A stretch of DNA of 64,000 nucleotides from contig CBDASJ010000017.1 of the NCBI GenBank assembly GCA_965199555.1, positions 248,001 to 312,000 of the forward strand. The letters run 5' to 3'. This document shows, piece after piece, positions 55,107-63,679 of this stretch (position 1 is its first letter; each line of letters opens with the position of its first letter). The DNA is from LMUY01 sp965199555 (GTDB taxonomy: Bacteria > Pseudomonadota > Alphaproteobacteria > Acetobacterales > Acetobacteraceae). The translations under genes and the position numbers were made by a program. Below the pieces are notes generated by a model. It did not search any database. It had not been told where the DNA came from and saw only the letters and a list, made by a program, of their open reading frames with translations.

Positions 55107-55784
55107 ATGACCGGGACTATCGTAATCAATGGCTTGCTGATGGGATTTGTAGCGGATAGATGCTATTCGGCAATGCAACCTGTCACCGAAGCCCCGCGCC
55201 TGGCCGTGGCCAGCAACGAAGGCGGCTCCAGGACTGCGCAACTTCTCGGGCAATGCGCCCAAGGGGATGCGAAGGCGTTTCGCAGCCTATACGAGGCGAT
55301 GTCGGCCCGACTCTATGGCGTGGCACTGCGGATCACCCGCAACCCGGCGCTCGCGTCCGATGCGGTGCATGACGCCATGCTACAGGTGTGGCGCAACGCC
55401 GACCGCTACAGCCCGGAGCGCGGCAACGCGGATGGCTGGCTGGTCAGCCTAGTGCGCTACCGCGCCCTCGACCTCATCCGCAAGCACGGCCGGGAAAGCA
55501 CCGGCGTGGACGTGCCAGAACAGGTGGACGAGGATCCGGACGCGCTGAGCCGGATGGTGTCGCAATCGGACGGTGCGGCCTTGCGGGCCTGCCTGGACAT
55601 GGTGGACCCGGCGCGGCGGCGCCTGATCCTGCTCGCCTTCATCGAAGGTTTGACGCAAAGCGAAGTGGCCGCCCGGGTGAGCCAGCCGCTCGGCACGGTG
55701 AAATCGACCATCCGCCGGGTGCTGATCGGCTTGCGAGCCTGCCTCGATGGCCCCGCCACGACCGGCAAGGAGGCACGGCAATGA
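55107..55784 (+). CDS. ECF-type RNA polymerase sigma factor
   Basis: 225 residues from ATG 55107, preceded by AAAGGA at good spacing; an in-frame ATG at 55173 (MQPVTEAPRLAVASNEGG) is the alternative and gives a more usual length of about 200. Region 2 (FRSLYEAMSARLYGVALRITRNPALASDAVHDAMLQVWRNADRYSPERGNADGWLVSLVRYRALDLIRK) and region 4 (RRLILLAFIEGLTQSEVAARVSQPLGTVKSTIRRVLIGLRACL) are typical of ECF sigma factors. It is coupled by an ATGA overlap to its anti-sigma gene, and should act in response to a signal from the envelope. Confidence 0.9.
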   Translation: MTGTIVINGLLMGFVADRCYSAMQPVTEAPRLAVASNEGGSRTAQLLGQCAQGDAKAFRSLYEAMSARLYGVALRITRNPALASDAVHDAMLQVWRNADRYSPERGNADGWLVSLVRYRALDLIRKHGRESTGVDVPEQVDEDPDALSRMVSQSDGAALRACLDMVDPARRRLILLAFIEGLTQSEVAARVSQPLGTVKSTIRRVLIGLRACLDGPATTGKEARQ

Positions 55785-56479
55785 GCGGGAGCGAGGACGA
55801 TCCCGGCCTGCTGGCGGCGGAATATGCGCTGGGCTGCCTGGACCTGGCCGACATGCGGGTGGCCGAAGCCCAGGCGGCGCGTGATCCGGTGTTCGCGGCG
55901 GATTTGGCTGACTGGCAGCGGCGGCTGAGCCCGCTTTCCGCGCTTGTGGCCCCGGTTCGGCCGCCGCCGGCGTTGTGGCAGCGGTTGGCGCTTGCCACGG
56001 GTGCCACGCCTTACCGCCGCCGCGGCGGGGCAGGGGTGTGGCAGGGCGCCACTGCAGTGTCCTTGGCCATCGCGGCAAGCCTGGCGCTGTTCGCCTTCCT
56101 GCCGCACCCCGGCCCGGTGCCCGAACCGACCGGACGCTTTGCGGCAGCGTTGGCGCCGCTGGCCACGCCCGCGAGGTTCGTTGCGGAAACGCGGGCGGAT
56201 GGGTCGATCACCGTCACCAGCCTGGATGGCAGCGCGGCGCCGTCCGGGCGGTCGTTCCAGCTATGGTCGCTGCCGCAGGGTGCAACCGCGCCGGTTTCGC
56301 TGGGCCTGTTGTCACCCGGCACGCAGTTGGTGACGCCGCCAGGGCGGGCCTCCGCTGGGGAGCAGTTGCTGGTGTCGGACGAACCGGCTGGCGGCTCGCC
56401 GACCAGCGCCCCCACCGGCGCCGTTTTGTTCGGCGGCAGGCTTGTGGCGCTCAGCCCGGCAGCAACACCCGGTCGGTGA
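55781..56479 (+). CDS. RskA-type membrane anti-sigma factor
   Basis: 232 residues. The N-terminal cytoplasmic part begins GLLAAEYALGCLDLADMRVAEAQAARDP, matching anti-sigma factor domains that hold the sigma factor inactive. One membrane helix lies at about residues 89-107, and the periplasmic part contains the RskA-like core VTSLDGSAAPSGRSFQLWSLPQG and PVSLGLLSPGT. It is cotranscribed with the ECF sigma gene and ends convergently with the fasciclin gene (29-base overlap of the 3' ends). Confidence 0.87.
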   Translation: MSGSEDDPGLLAAEYALGCLDLADMRVAEAQAARDPVFAADLADWQRRLSPLSALVAPVRPPPALWQRLALATGATPYRRRGGAGVWQGATAVSLAIAASLALFAFLPHPGPVPEPTGRFAAALAPLATPARFVAETRADGSITVTSLDGSAAPSGRSFQLWSLPQGATAPVSLGLLSPGTQLVTPPGRASAGEQLLVSDEPAGGSPTSAPTGAVLFGGRLVALSPAATPGR

Positions 56480-57029
56480 CGAACAGGACGCCGTTGGCTT
56501 GCTTGGCGTCGTATAGGATGATCGACGCCGTGCCGCCCTTCGGGTCGCATACCACCAGGTTGGTCGGGCCGTTCGTGGTTACGATGAGCTTGCCTTCGCC
56601 TACCGTATCCAACTCGGTTTGCCCCTTGCTCGACCGCAGCAGGAAGTGCAACCGCGCGGCGGAGTAGTTGCCGCTGACGATCTGCAGCGACAGCAACGCC
56701 GCCAGGGTGTTCTTGTTGTTCGGCGCCCGCAGTGAATCAAGCATGCCCGCTGGCAGCGCCGCAAACGCCGCGTTTGTCGGCGCAAACACGGTGAACGGTC
56801 CGCGTCCGCGCAACGCGTCCGCCATGCCTGCGAGTTGCAGCAGCCCGTAGAAGACGGTGTGGTCCGCGGATCGCGACAGATTGTCCATGATGTCGTGGTC
56901 CGACACCATTGGCTGGCCCCCCACCACGACGGTGCTTGGCGGCACGCCCTTCTGTGCCAGCGCGGGGATCGTCGGCAGGACGGCAAGCGCCAGCCCGGCC
57001 GCCGCGGTTAGACGGAGCACGCGGCTCAT
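56451..57029 (-). CDS. Secreted fasciclin (FAS1) domain protein
   Basis: 192 residues with a signal peptide (LRLTAAAGLALAVLPTIPALAQ). A single FAS1 domain runs from about residue 50 to the C-terminus: H1 motif GPFTVFAPTNAAFAALPAGMLDSL and the H2 segment GKLIVTTNGPTNLVVCDPKGGTASIILYDAKQANGVLFVTDRVLLP, where the YH-like position reads as NGV. FAS1 proteins mediate adhesion. The pairing of ECF sigma, RskA anti-sigma and fasciclin genes is common in this group of bacteria. Its ATGA overlaps the stop of the Hint protein gene, so the two are cotranscribed. Confidence 0.88.
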   Translation of the reverse strand: MSRVLRLTAAAGLALAVLPTIPALAQKGVPPSTVVVGGQPMVSDHDIMDNLSRSADHTVFYGLLQLAGMADALRGRGPFTVFAPTNAAFAALPAGMLDSLRAPNNKNTLAALLSLQIVSGNYSAARLHFLLRSSKGQTELDTVGEGKLIVTTNGPTNLVVCDPKGGTASIILYDAKQANGVLFVTDRVLLPG

Positions 57030-58234
57030 CGGGCGGCCTGCACCCGGCTGCGGTTGCTGCTCGACAAGGGCAGGCCTTCCGCGAACAGGATTTCGGCGGT
57101 GCCCACGTCGACATGGAACAGGTCGACCTCCGCGCCATCCAGCGCGCGGATCGTCGTACCGTTGACCAGGTGGCCCGCCCGGGTGGGAACGGGCTCGACA
57201 TACACCGCCTGGTCCGGCGCCAAGCACAGCGGCCGGCGCGGCAGGTTCGGGCCAAGCGCCCCGGCCTCGATCAGGATCGGTGCCGAGGTGGCGCTGCTTC
57301 TGCCGATCCAGGAGATGGGCAGCAGGGCAGGGGCACGCAGCGTCAGTGCCGCATCGCCGGGGATCAGCCTTTCCACCTCCAACTCGCCGCGCGAGGTCAG
57401 GATGCGGGTGCCGGCGGCAAACCCGGTCCGGCTATCGTCGGCCTGGTCGTAAGCGAAACCGCTCCACGGTGCGGGGCGGAACCCCTGCGGGCGGTAGATG
57501 CCGCTGTGGCTGGCATCCAGCTCGACCTCCGGATACGCCGCCAAGCGGGCGAGCACGGTGATCACCACCGGATTGGCGAGGCCGAGCTGATCGCCCTCGA
57601 CTGGGATACCTACGAGCTCGGCAGTTCCGGGCCACGCCGGCTCGCTATCGGACGGCATCGCGTCGGTTGCGTCGTCCAGCTCAAGCTCCGCATCGCCCCC
57701 GGCGTCTTCGGCTTCCGCCTGATCGCGAACGATAATGTCCAGCGCGGCATGCACCGGTTCGTGATGAATGTCGGGGGGAGGTTCGACGACCGGGGCAGGG
57801 GGCGGCATCTCCGCCACTGCAACGGCTTCCGGCTCGGGCTCGATCGGGTCGTGCAAAGGTTCGGCAAGGTGCGGGCTTGCCGGCGGAGCTGTGTCGGCCA
57901 CCCTTTCGATCGGGGTCGGTTCCGGTTGAACCGAACCAACCATCTCCGGTGCGGCGTGCACCGGTTGTTCGACGGTTTCGGGCTCCACCAGGTCGTCCGG
58001 AAGGGGAAATGCCGTTTCCACCGGGACGGGGTGCGGTGATGACGGCGCCTCGACAACAAAGGCTGGCGCTGCCGAAATAGCGGCGTCTGGCACGGGTTCG
58101 ACGTGCGGCGAAGGCGTGGCGGCGACCGGCTCGGCTTGCGGCACGGGGGGAGCGACGACGGCCTCGACCGGCGCGGGTGGCTGCGGTGGCGGCGGCGCGC
58201 GATGGAAGATGCTGAAGACCGCGGTGTCGACCAT
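57026..58234 (-). CDS. Hint-domain protein with long Pro/Glu-rich N-terminal region
   Basis: 402 residues from ATG 58234. Residues 10 to about 200 are a disordered Pro/Glu/Val/Ala-rich stretch. From about residue 268 it has a Hint fold (RTGFAAGTRILTSRGELEVERLIPGDAALT, PISWIGR, GALGPNLPRRPLCLAPDQAVYVEPVPTRAGHLVNG). In Hint proteins the self-splicing nucleophile cysteine opens the domain (CFAAGT); here the position is glycine, so self-cleavage should be blocked, and no terminal His-Asn pair is seen. Function unknown; an export or surface-display role is possible. A longer upstream frame to 58378 is not supported. Confidence 0.72.
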   Translation of the reverse strand: MVDTAVFSIFHRAPPPPQPPAPVEAVVAPPVPQAEPVAATPSPHVEPVPDAAISAAPAFVVEAPSSPHPVPVETAFPLPDDLVEPETVEQPVHAAPEMVGSVQPEPTPIERVADTAPPASPHLAEPLHDPIEPEPEAVAVAEMPPPAPVVEPPPDIHHEPVHAALDIIVRDQAEAEDAGGDAELELDDATDAMPSDSEPAWPGTAELVGIPVEGDQLGLANPVVITVLARLAAYPEVELDASHSGIYRPQGFRPAPWSGFAYDQADDSRTGFAAGTRILTSRGELEVERLIPGDAALTLRAPALLPISWIGRSSATSAPILIEAGALGPNLPRRPLCLAPDQAVYVEPVPTRAGHLVNGTTIRALDGAEVDLFHVDVGTAEILFAEGLPLSSSNRSRVQAAR

Positions 58235-58376
58235 TATCGCTCCTCGATACCGCCACTCCATACGGCGTCTTCGCCGGGCCTGCCATCCATCCGTGCACGG
58301 GATTGTTTGAAACACCCCGGCGGGATCGCGAAGGGCGCGGTCGCCCGCGTCCGAGACTGTGCTAAAGCTCTGGGAC

Positions 58377-59672
58377 ATGAAGACGTTCGTCGTTGCGATG
58401 CTTCTCGCGCTCCCCGCCCTGGCACAGCCGGTTCGGCAAGGGGCTGCCGCGTATGGGGACTGGCACGGCGATGCGCCGGGCGTGGTGCGTCACATCACGC
58501 CGGCGGACCTGCCCGCGCCGTCCGCCACGGCGTCCGCCAGCCGCGGGCCGCGCACCGTGCCGCGGCCGTCCGGCGCCATGCCCACCGTTCCCGCCGGGTT
58601 CACCGTGCAGATTTGGGCCACCGGGCTGGACACGCCCCGCGTGCTGCGCACGGCGCCGAACGGCGACGTGTTCCTGGCGGAAAGCGGCGCCGGCCAGATT
58701 CGCGTTTGGCGGCCGGTGGCGGGTGCCGACCATCCCGGCAGCCCGGCCACCTTCGCCGCCCACCTGGACCAGCCGTTCGGCATCGCGTTCTGGCCGCCAG
58801 ACCGGCCACGCTACGTCTACGTGGCGGAAACCAGCCGCATCGTGCGCTTCCCCTATGCCGGCGGCCTGGCGCCCACCGGCCCCATGGAGGTCGTCGTGCC
58901 CCGCTTGCCGGAAGGCGGGCATTGGACGCGCGACCTGGCCGCGGCGCCGGATGGCAGTGCGCTGTACGTTTCGGTTGGCTCTGCATCCAACGTTGCGATG
59001 GGAATGCACGGGTCGCCGGGCGAGGCCGGCGCGAGCCCGGCGGAGCGCGGGGCCGGCACGGGGGACGAGGCCGGGCGCGCCGCCGTGTTTCGCTTCCGCC
59101 CGGCGGGTGGGCCGCTGCAACTGGTCGCCTCGGGGTTGCGCAACTGCGTCGGCCTGACCGTGCAACCGCAGGACGGCGTGCTGTGGTGCGCCACCAACGA
59201 GCGGGACGGCATGGGCGACGACCTGCCGCCGGATTACGCGACCCGCATCAGCGACGGCGCGTTTTTTGGCTGGCCCTGGTACTATATCGGCAACCATGTG
59301 GACCCGCGGCACCACGGCGAGCGGCCGGACCTGGCGGGCGCCGTGACCACGCCGGACGTGTTGATCCAGCCGCATTCGGCGCCGCTCGGCATCACCTTCT
59401 ACAACGGCGCCAGCTTTCCGGCGGAATACCGCGGCGACGCCTTCGTGACGTTGCACGGCAGTTGGAATCGCGCGCAGCGGACCGGCTACAAGGTCGTGCG
59501 GCTGCGCATGCGAGACGGCCGTCCCACCGGCGAGTACGAGGACTTCCTCACCGGGCTGGTGGCCAACGACAATGCCGTCTGGGGTCGCCCGGTCGGCGTC
59601 ACGGTGCTGCAGGACGGCTCGCTCCTGGTCAGCGAGGACGCCAACGGCACCATCTTCAGAATCGCGCACTGA
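58377..59672 (+). CDS. PQQ-type sorbosone/glucose dehydrogenase-like beta-propeller protein
   Basis: 431 residues with a signal peptide (MKTFVVAMLLALPALAQ). The beta-propeller repeats begin VPAGFTVQIWATGLDTPRVLRTAPNGDVFLAESGAGQIRVWRP, with the family motif of L-sorbosone and soluble aldose dehydrogenases. Later strands include GGHWTRDLAAAPDGSALYVSVGSASN, LRNCVGLTVQPQDGVLWCATNERDGMGDDLPPDY and the C-terminal VGVTVLQDGSLLVSEDANGTIFRI. It should be a periplasmic oxidoreductase that uses PQQ; the substrate is inferred. It is divergent from the Hint gene across 142 bases. Confidence 0.85.
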   Translation: MKTFVVAMLLALPALAQPVRQGAAAYGDWHGDAPGVVRHITPADLPAPSATASASRGPRTVPRPSGAMPTVPAGFTVQIWATGLDTPRVLRTAPNGDVFLAESGAGQIRVWRPVAGADHPGSPATFAAHLDQPFGIAFWPPDRPRYVYVAETSRIVRFPYAGGLAPTGPMEVVVPRLPEGGHWTRDLAAAPDGSALYVSVGSASNVAMGMHGSPGEAGASPAERGAGTGDEAGRAAVFRFRPAGGPLQLVASGLRNCVGLTVQPQDGVLWCATNERDGMGDDLPPDYATRISDGAFFGWPWYYIGNHVDPRHHGERPDLAGAVTTPDVLIQPHSAPLGITFYNGASFPAEYRGDAFVTLHGSWNRAQRTGYKVVRLRMRDGRPTGEYEDFLTGLVANDNAVWGRPVGVTVLQDGSLLVSEDANGTIFRIAH

Positions 59673-59736
59673 ACCGCCGGCGGATCGAACCGCCGACGCC
59701 ACGGTGCGCTTACCTCCCTCAGGAAGGAGACTGCCC

Positions 59737-60048
59737 ATGTCCGACAACCCGCTTGAAGAAGACAGCACCCGCGAGCAACTGATCCGCGAGCGTGCCTATG
59801 CCCTGTGGGAGGCCGACGGCAAGCCGCATGGCAACGACCTGGAATACTGGGAACGCGCCCGTGAACTGGTCGGCATGTCGCAAAGTGCCGGCGCCGGCCA
59901 GCTCCCGGTGCCCAGCCCGGACGACCCGAGCGTGCTCGTGGGCCAGGCGGTGGAAGAAGCGTCGATCCAGGAAAACCTGGGCGAGTTCCCCAGTCCGCAG
60001 GTCGACCAGGGCGAGCGGGCCACCACGCCAAGCCGCGCGAAGCGCTGA
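59737..60048 (+). CDS. DUF2934 family protein
   Basis: 103 residues, AGGAAGG ribosome-binding site upstream. The opening STREQLIRERAYALWEADGKPHGNDLEYWERARELVG is the DUF2934 signature (a short helical motif found in many alphaproteobacterial proteins), followed by an acidic/polar tail. Its role is unknown. It is 64 bases downstream of the sorbosone-dehydrogenase-like gene on the same strand and converges with the oxidoreductase gene. Confidence 0.8.
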   Translation: MSDNPLEEDSTREQLIRERAYALWEADGKPHGNDLEYWERARELVGMSQSAGAGQLPVPSPDDPSVLVGQAVEEASIQENLGEFPSPQVDQGERATTPSRAKR

Positions 60049-60053
60049 CGCCG

Positions 60054-61028
60054 CTACACCACCAAGCCGCTGGCCCGCACCAGCGCAGCGGAGGCAGCCA
60101 TCGACTCTGTCACCGCAAGCGCGGCGGCCAGTGCCCGGCGGCCGGCCGCCGCGTCCACCAGCACCGGCGTGCCGTCCAGGCAGGCCGAAACGAAACTGGC
60201 GTGTTCCGCTTCCATGGCGTCGTGGTCTCGCCAGGTGATGGCTTCGCGGCGGAAGCCGCCGGTGCCGGGCAGCGGTAGGCCGCGCTCACGCCCGATCATC
60301 ACCAACTCCCGTGCGCCGAAATCGGCGGACAGGTAGCCTTCCTGTGAAAACAGCCGCATCCGCCGCTCCGTCTTGATGGAGATGCGGCTGGCGGTGATGG
60401 TCGCTACGCAGCCATTGGCGAAGCGGACGCGGGCATTGGCAATGTCCTCCGTAGGCGACGACACCGCGGCCCCCATGGCATCGACACTGGCGATCTCGCT
60501 GTCCACCAGCGCCAGCACCAGGTCCAGATCGTGGATCATCAGGTCGAGGATGACGGACACGTCCGTGCCGCGCGGCTTGTAGGGGGCGATGCGGGTCGCC
60601 TCGATGTAGAGCGGCCGGGTGATACGGCTGCTGATCGCCCGGTGCTCGGCGGAAAAGCGCAGCAGGTGCCCCACCTGCAAGACCAACAGGCGCTCGGTCG
60701 CCAGTGCAGCCAGCGCATCCGCCTCCGCCAGGGTGGCGGCGATCGGCTTTTCCACCAGCACGTGGCAGCCGGCCTCCAGGGCACGGCTGGCCAGGGCGTG
60801 ATGGGCTTCCGCCGGGGCGGCGATTACCACGGCCTGGCAGGCGCCCAGCAACGCGTCCAATGCCATGGGCGGCGCGCCCACTTCCCGCCCCACCGTCGCG
60901 GCGCGGGCGCTGTCCGGGTCGTGCAGCCCGACCAGCCGGGCACGTGGCGCCGCCGCGACCTTCAGGGCGTGGAAGCGGCCGAAATGCCCGGCGCCCACCA
61001 CCCCCACGCGCAAGCGCAAATCATTCAT
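60054..61028 (-). CDS. Gfo/Idh/MocA-family oxidoreductase
   Basis: 324 residues from ATG 61028. The Rossmann motif VGVVGAGHFGRFHALKV leads into LVGLHDPDSARA. The signature LVEKPIAATLAEADAL contains the conserved EKP, followed by VGHLLRFSAEHR and the catalytic Lys/His region MIHDLDLVLALV (HDxD). These enzymes use NAD(P) on sugars such as UDP-GlcNAc or myo-inositol; the precise substrate is not predictable. It is the last gene of a minus-strand series after mbfA, with a 37-base gap. Confidence 0.87.
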   Translation of the reverse strand: MNDLRLRVGVVGAGHFGRFHALKVAAAPRARLVGLHDPDSARAATVGREVGAPPMALDALLGACQAVVIAAPAEAHHALASRALEAGCHVLVEKPIAATLAEADALAALATERLLVLQVGHLLRFSAEHRAISSRITRPLYIEATRIAPYKPRGTDVSVILDLMIHDLDLVLALVDSEIASVDAMGAAVSSPTEDIANARVRFANGCVATITASRISIKTERRMRLFSQEGYLSADFGARELVMIGRERGLPLPGTGGFRREAITWRDHDAMEAEHASFVSACLDGTPVLVDAAAGRRALAAALAVTESMAASAALVRASGLVV

Positions 61029-61065
61029 GATCCGCGCCTCACCTGCGCGGGCTGGCCGGGCATCG

Positions 61066-62034
61066 TCAGCCGCTGCCGATGAGGATGCCGGCCGCCAGCA
61101 CGAGCGCACCACCGAGCATGACCTTCGCCATCGCGGAAAGCGGCGACGTTTCCATGAAGCGCCATTGGATCCAGGCGATGATCGCCAGCTCCACCGCGAC
61201 CACTGCGAAGGCCAGGCTTGTGGCAGTCCAAAATGCCGGCACCAGATAGGGCAGGGTGTGGCCGATGCCGCCCGCCATGGTCATCAGCCCGCAAATCAGC
61301 CCGCGCAGATACGGCGTGCCGCGGCCGGACAGCTTGCCGTCATCCGAGAGCGCTTCCGCAAACCCCATGGAGATGCCGGCACCGATGGAGGCGGCAAGCC
61401 CGACCAAAAAGGTGTTCCACGTCGAATGCGTCGCGAAGGCGGCGGCAAACACCGGTGCCAGGGTGGACACCGATCCGTCCATCAGCCCGACCAGGCCGGG
61501 TTGCACGATTTGCAGCACGAAGCGGCGCCGGGCATCCGCGTCCTCGCGGGCGCGCACGTCGCCGGGCAGCCGCCGAGCCTCGATCGTGCCGGCGGTGTTC
61601 TCGTGCTGCGCTTCGGCGGCGGCCAGGTCGCCCAGCAGGCGGCGCACCGCCGTGTCGGTCGCCCGGCTGGCTGCCTCGCGGTAGAACCGTTCGGCGTCGT
61701 TCTCCATCTGCCGGGCGTGGTTGCGCACCGCTTCCAGGCCGAGCGGGCGGAACTGCCAAACGGCCCGGCGCGGCACGAAGCCGCGCACGTCCTGGCGGCG
61801 GATCAGCGGAATGTGGCTGCCGAACCGTTCGGTGTAGGTGTCGATCAGGATGCGGCGGTGCTCATCCTCTTCCCGCGCCATGTCGGCGAAGACGTGCGCC
61901 GTGTCGGGGTAGTCGTCCCGCAGGCCTTCGGCGAAGTCGCTGTAGATGCGGCTGTCCTCCTCCTCGTTGCCGATGGCGAGGGCGAGGATTTCACGCTCGG
62001 ACAAGGTATTGAAGTCTCGCATGCCAGACAACAT
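61066..62034 (-). CDS. mbfA: Membrane-bound ferritin / iron exporter (ferritin-like plus VIT1 domain)
   Basis: 322 residues from ATG 62034 (MLSGMRDFNTLSEREILALAIGNEEEDSRIY). The N-terminal ferritin-like four-helix bundle carries iron ligands in NEEEDSRIYSDFAEGL, MAREEDEHRRIL and MENDAERFYREAASRA. The C-terminal half has VIT1-type membrane helices (PGLVGLMDGSVSTLAPVFAAAFA and later segments). This architecture is MbfA, which exports iron from alphaproteobacterial cells and is Irr-controlled in rhizobia; here only 52 bases separate it from purH, so an Irr site would have to lie within that gap or purH. Confidence 0.9.
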   Translation of the reverse strand: MLSGMRDFNTLSEREILALAIGNEEEDSRIYSDFAEGLRDDYPDTAHVFADMAREEDEHRRILIDTYTERFGSHIPLIRRQDVRGFVPRRAVWQFRPLGLEAVRNHARQMENDAERFYREAASRATDTAVRRLLGDLAAAEAQHENTAGTIEARRLPGDVRAREDADARRRFVLQIVQPGLVGLMDGSVSTLAPVFAAAFATHSTWNTFLVGLAASIGAGISMGFAEALSDDGKLSGRGTPYLRGLICGLMTMAGGIGHTLPYLVPAFWTATSLAFAVVAVELAIIAWIQWRFMETSPLSAMAKVMLGGALVLAAGILIGSG

Positions 62035-62086
62035 GCGGCGGCGCTCTGTAATGGGCAAGTCTGGATGTGAGGCCTGCGAATGCTTC

Positions 62087-63664
62087 TCAGTGTCGGAAGT
62101 GCCGCATGCCAGTAAAGACCATGGCAATGCCGGCCTTATCTGCCGCTGCAATGACCTCGTCGTCGCGGATGGAGCCGCCGGGCTGGATGACGGCGGTGGC
62201 GCCGGCGGCGATAATGGCTTCCAACCCGTCGGCGAACGGGAAGAACGCGTCGGACGCGGCGACGCTGCCTTGCGTGAGGTTGCCGGCCACACCGGCGGCC
62301 GCCGCAGCCGCTTCGCCCTTCCAGGCGGCGATGCGGGCGGAGTCGACCCGGCTCATCTGCCCGGCGCCGACCCCTACGGTGGCGCAGTCGCGCGCGTAAA
62401 CGATCGCGTTGGATTTCACGTGCTTGCACACGCGGAACGCGAACAACAGGTCAGCCTGCTCCTGCTCCGTGGGAGGGCGCTTGGTCACGACGCGCAGCGT
62501 GTCCGCCGCCACGCGCCCGGCGTCGCGTGTTTGCACCAGCAGACCGCCCGCCAGGCTGCGGACCTGCATTCCCGGAGCAGTCGGGTCGGGCAGGGCGCCG
62601 GTCAGCAGCAAGCGCAGGTTCTTTTTGCGCGACAGGATGGCGCAGGCCTCCGGGTCGGCGTCCGGCGCCACGATCACCTCGCTGAAGATGGCGGCGATTC
62701 GGGTTGCGGCGGCCGCGTCCAGCGTGCGATTCGCCGCGACGATGCCGCCGAATGCCGACACCGGGTCGCACCGCAGCGCCGCGTCCCACGCGTCGGCCAG
62801 GGTCGCGGCGGTTGCCACGCCGCATGGGTTGGCGTGCTTGACGATGACGATCGTGGGGTCGGCGAACTCGGCCACGCATTCGAAGGCGGCGTCGGTGTCG
62901 TTGAGGTTATTGAACGACAGTTCCTTGCCCTGCACCTGGCGCGCGCTGGCAACGCCTGGGCGGGTGCCCTGGGCGTACAGCGCCGCCTGCTGGTGCGGGT
63001 TTTCGCCATAGCGCAGGGTTTGCCGCAACGTGCCGCCCACGGTGATGCGCTGGGGAAATGCCTCGCCCTGGCGCGCGGCGAACCAGGCGGCGATCGCGGC
63101 GTCGTATGCGGCGGTGCGCGCATAGGCGGCGGCGGCAAACTGGCGGCGCAGGGCAAGCGTGGTGCCCCCGGCGGCGAGCGCGGCCAGAAGGGCGTCGTAC
63201 TGCGAAACGTCGGTCACGACCGCGACGTGGTCGTGGTTCTTGGCGGCCGCGCGGATCAGGGCCGGCCCGCCGATATCAATGTTTTCCACGCAATCGGCAT
63301 CCGCAGCCCCGGACGCCACCGTGGCCTCGAACGGATAAAGGTTGCACACCAGCAGGTCGATCGGCGCGATGCCGTGCGCCGCCATCTGCTCGCGATGCTC
63401 CGGCAGGTCTCGCCGGCCGAGCAGGCCGCCATGGATTTGCGGCACCAGCGTCTTCACCCGGCCGTCCAGGATTTCCGGGAAGCCCGTGTGGTCGGACACC
63501 TCCGTCACCGCAACGCCGGCGGCGCGAAGGGCCGCGGCCGAGCCGCCGGTCGACAGGATGTGCGTGCCATGCGCGGCCAGCGCCTGCGCCAAGGACACCA
63601 GCCCCGTCTTGTCGGACACGGACAACAAGGCGCGGGTGATCGGGACGATGTCGGACTGACTCAT
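62087..63664 (-). CDS. purH: Bifunctional AICAR formyltransferase/IMP cyclohydrolase
   Basis: 525 residues, the usual length. The N-terminal IMP cyclohydrolase domain (ALLSVSDKTGLVSLAQALAAHGTHILSTGGSAAALRAAGVAVTEVSDHTGFPEILDGRVKTLVPQIHGGLLGRRD) precedes the formyltransferase domain, with ENPHQQAALYAQG, VKHANPCGVATA, the catalytic KSNAIVYARD, and SDAFFPFADGLEAIIAAGATAVIQPGGSIRDDEVIAAADKAGIAMVFTGMRHFRH at the end. It catalyses the last two steps of purine synthesis. It shares a minus-strand run with mbfA and the glycosyltransferase gene. Confidence 0.97.
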   Translation of the reverse strand: MSQSDIVPITRALLSVSDKTGLVSLAQALAAHGTHILSTGGSAAALRAAGVAVTEVSDHTGFPEILDGRVKTLVPQIHGGLLGRRDLPEHREQMAAHGIAPIDLLVCNLYPFEATVASGAADADCVENIDIGGPALIRAAAKNHDHVAVVTDVSQYDALLAALAAGGTTLALRRQFAAAAYARTAAYDAAIAAWFAARQGEAFPQRITVGGTLRQTLRYGENPHQQAALYAQGTRPGVASARQVQGKELSFNNLNDTDAAFECVAEFADPTIVIVKHANPCGVATAATLADAWDAALRCDPVSAFGGIVAANRTLDAAAATRIAAIFSEVIVAPDADPEACAILSRKKNLRLLLTGALPDPTAPGMQVRSLAGGLLVQTRDAGRVAADTLRVVTKRPPTEQEQADLLFAFRVCKHVKSNAIVYARDCATVGVGAGQMSRVDSARIAAWKGEAAAAAAGVAGNLTQGSVAASDAFFPFADGLEAIIAAGATAVIQPGGSIRDDEVIAAADKAGIAMVFTGMRHFRH

Positions 63665-63679
63665 GGCGGGCGCATAGCC

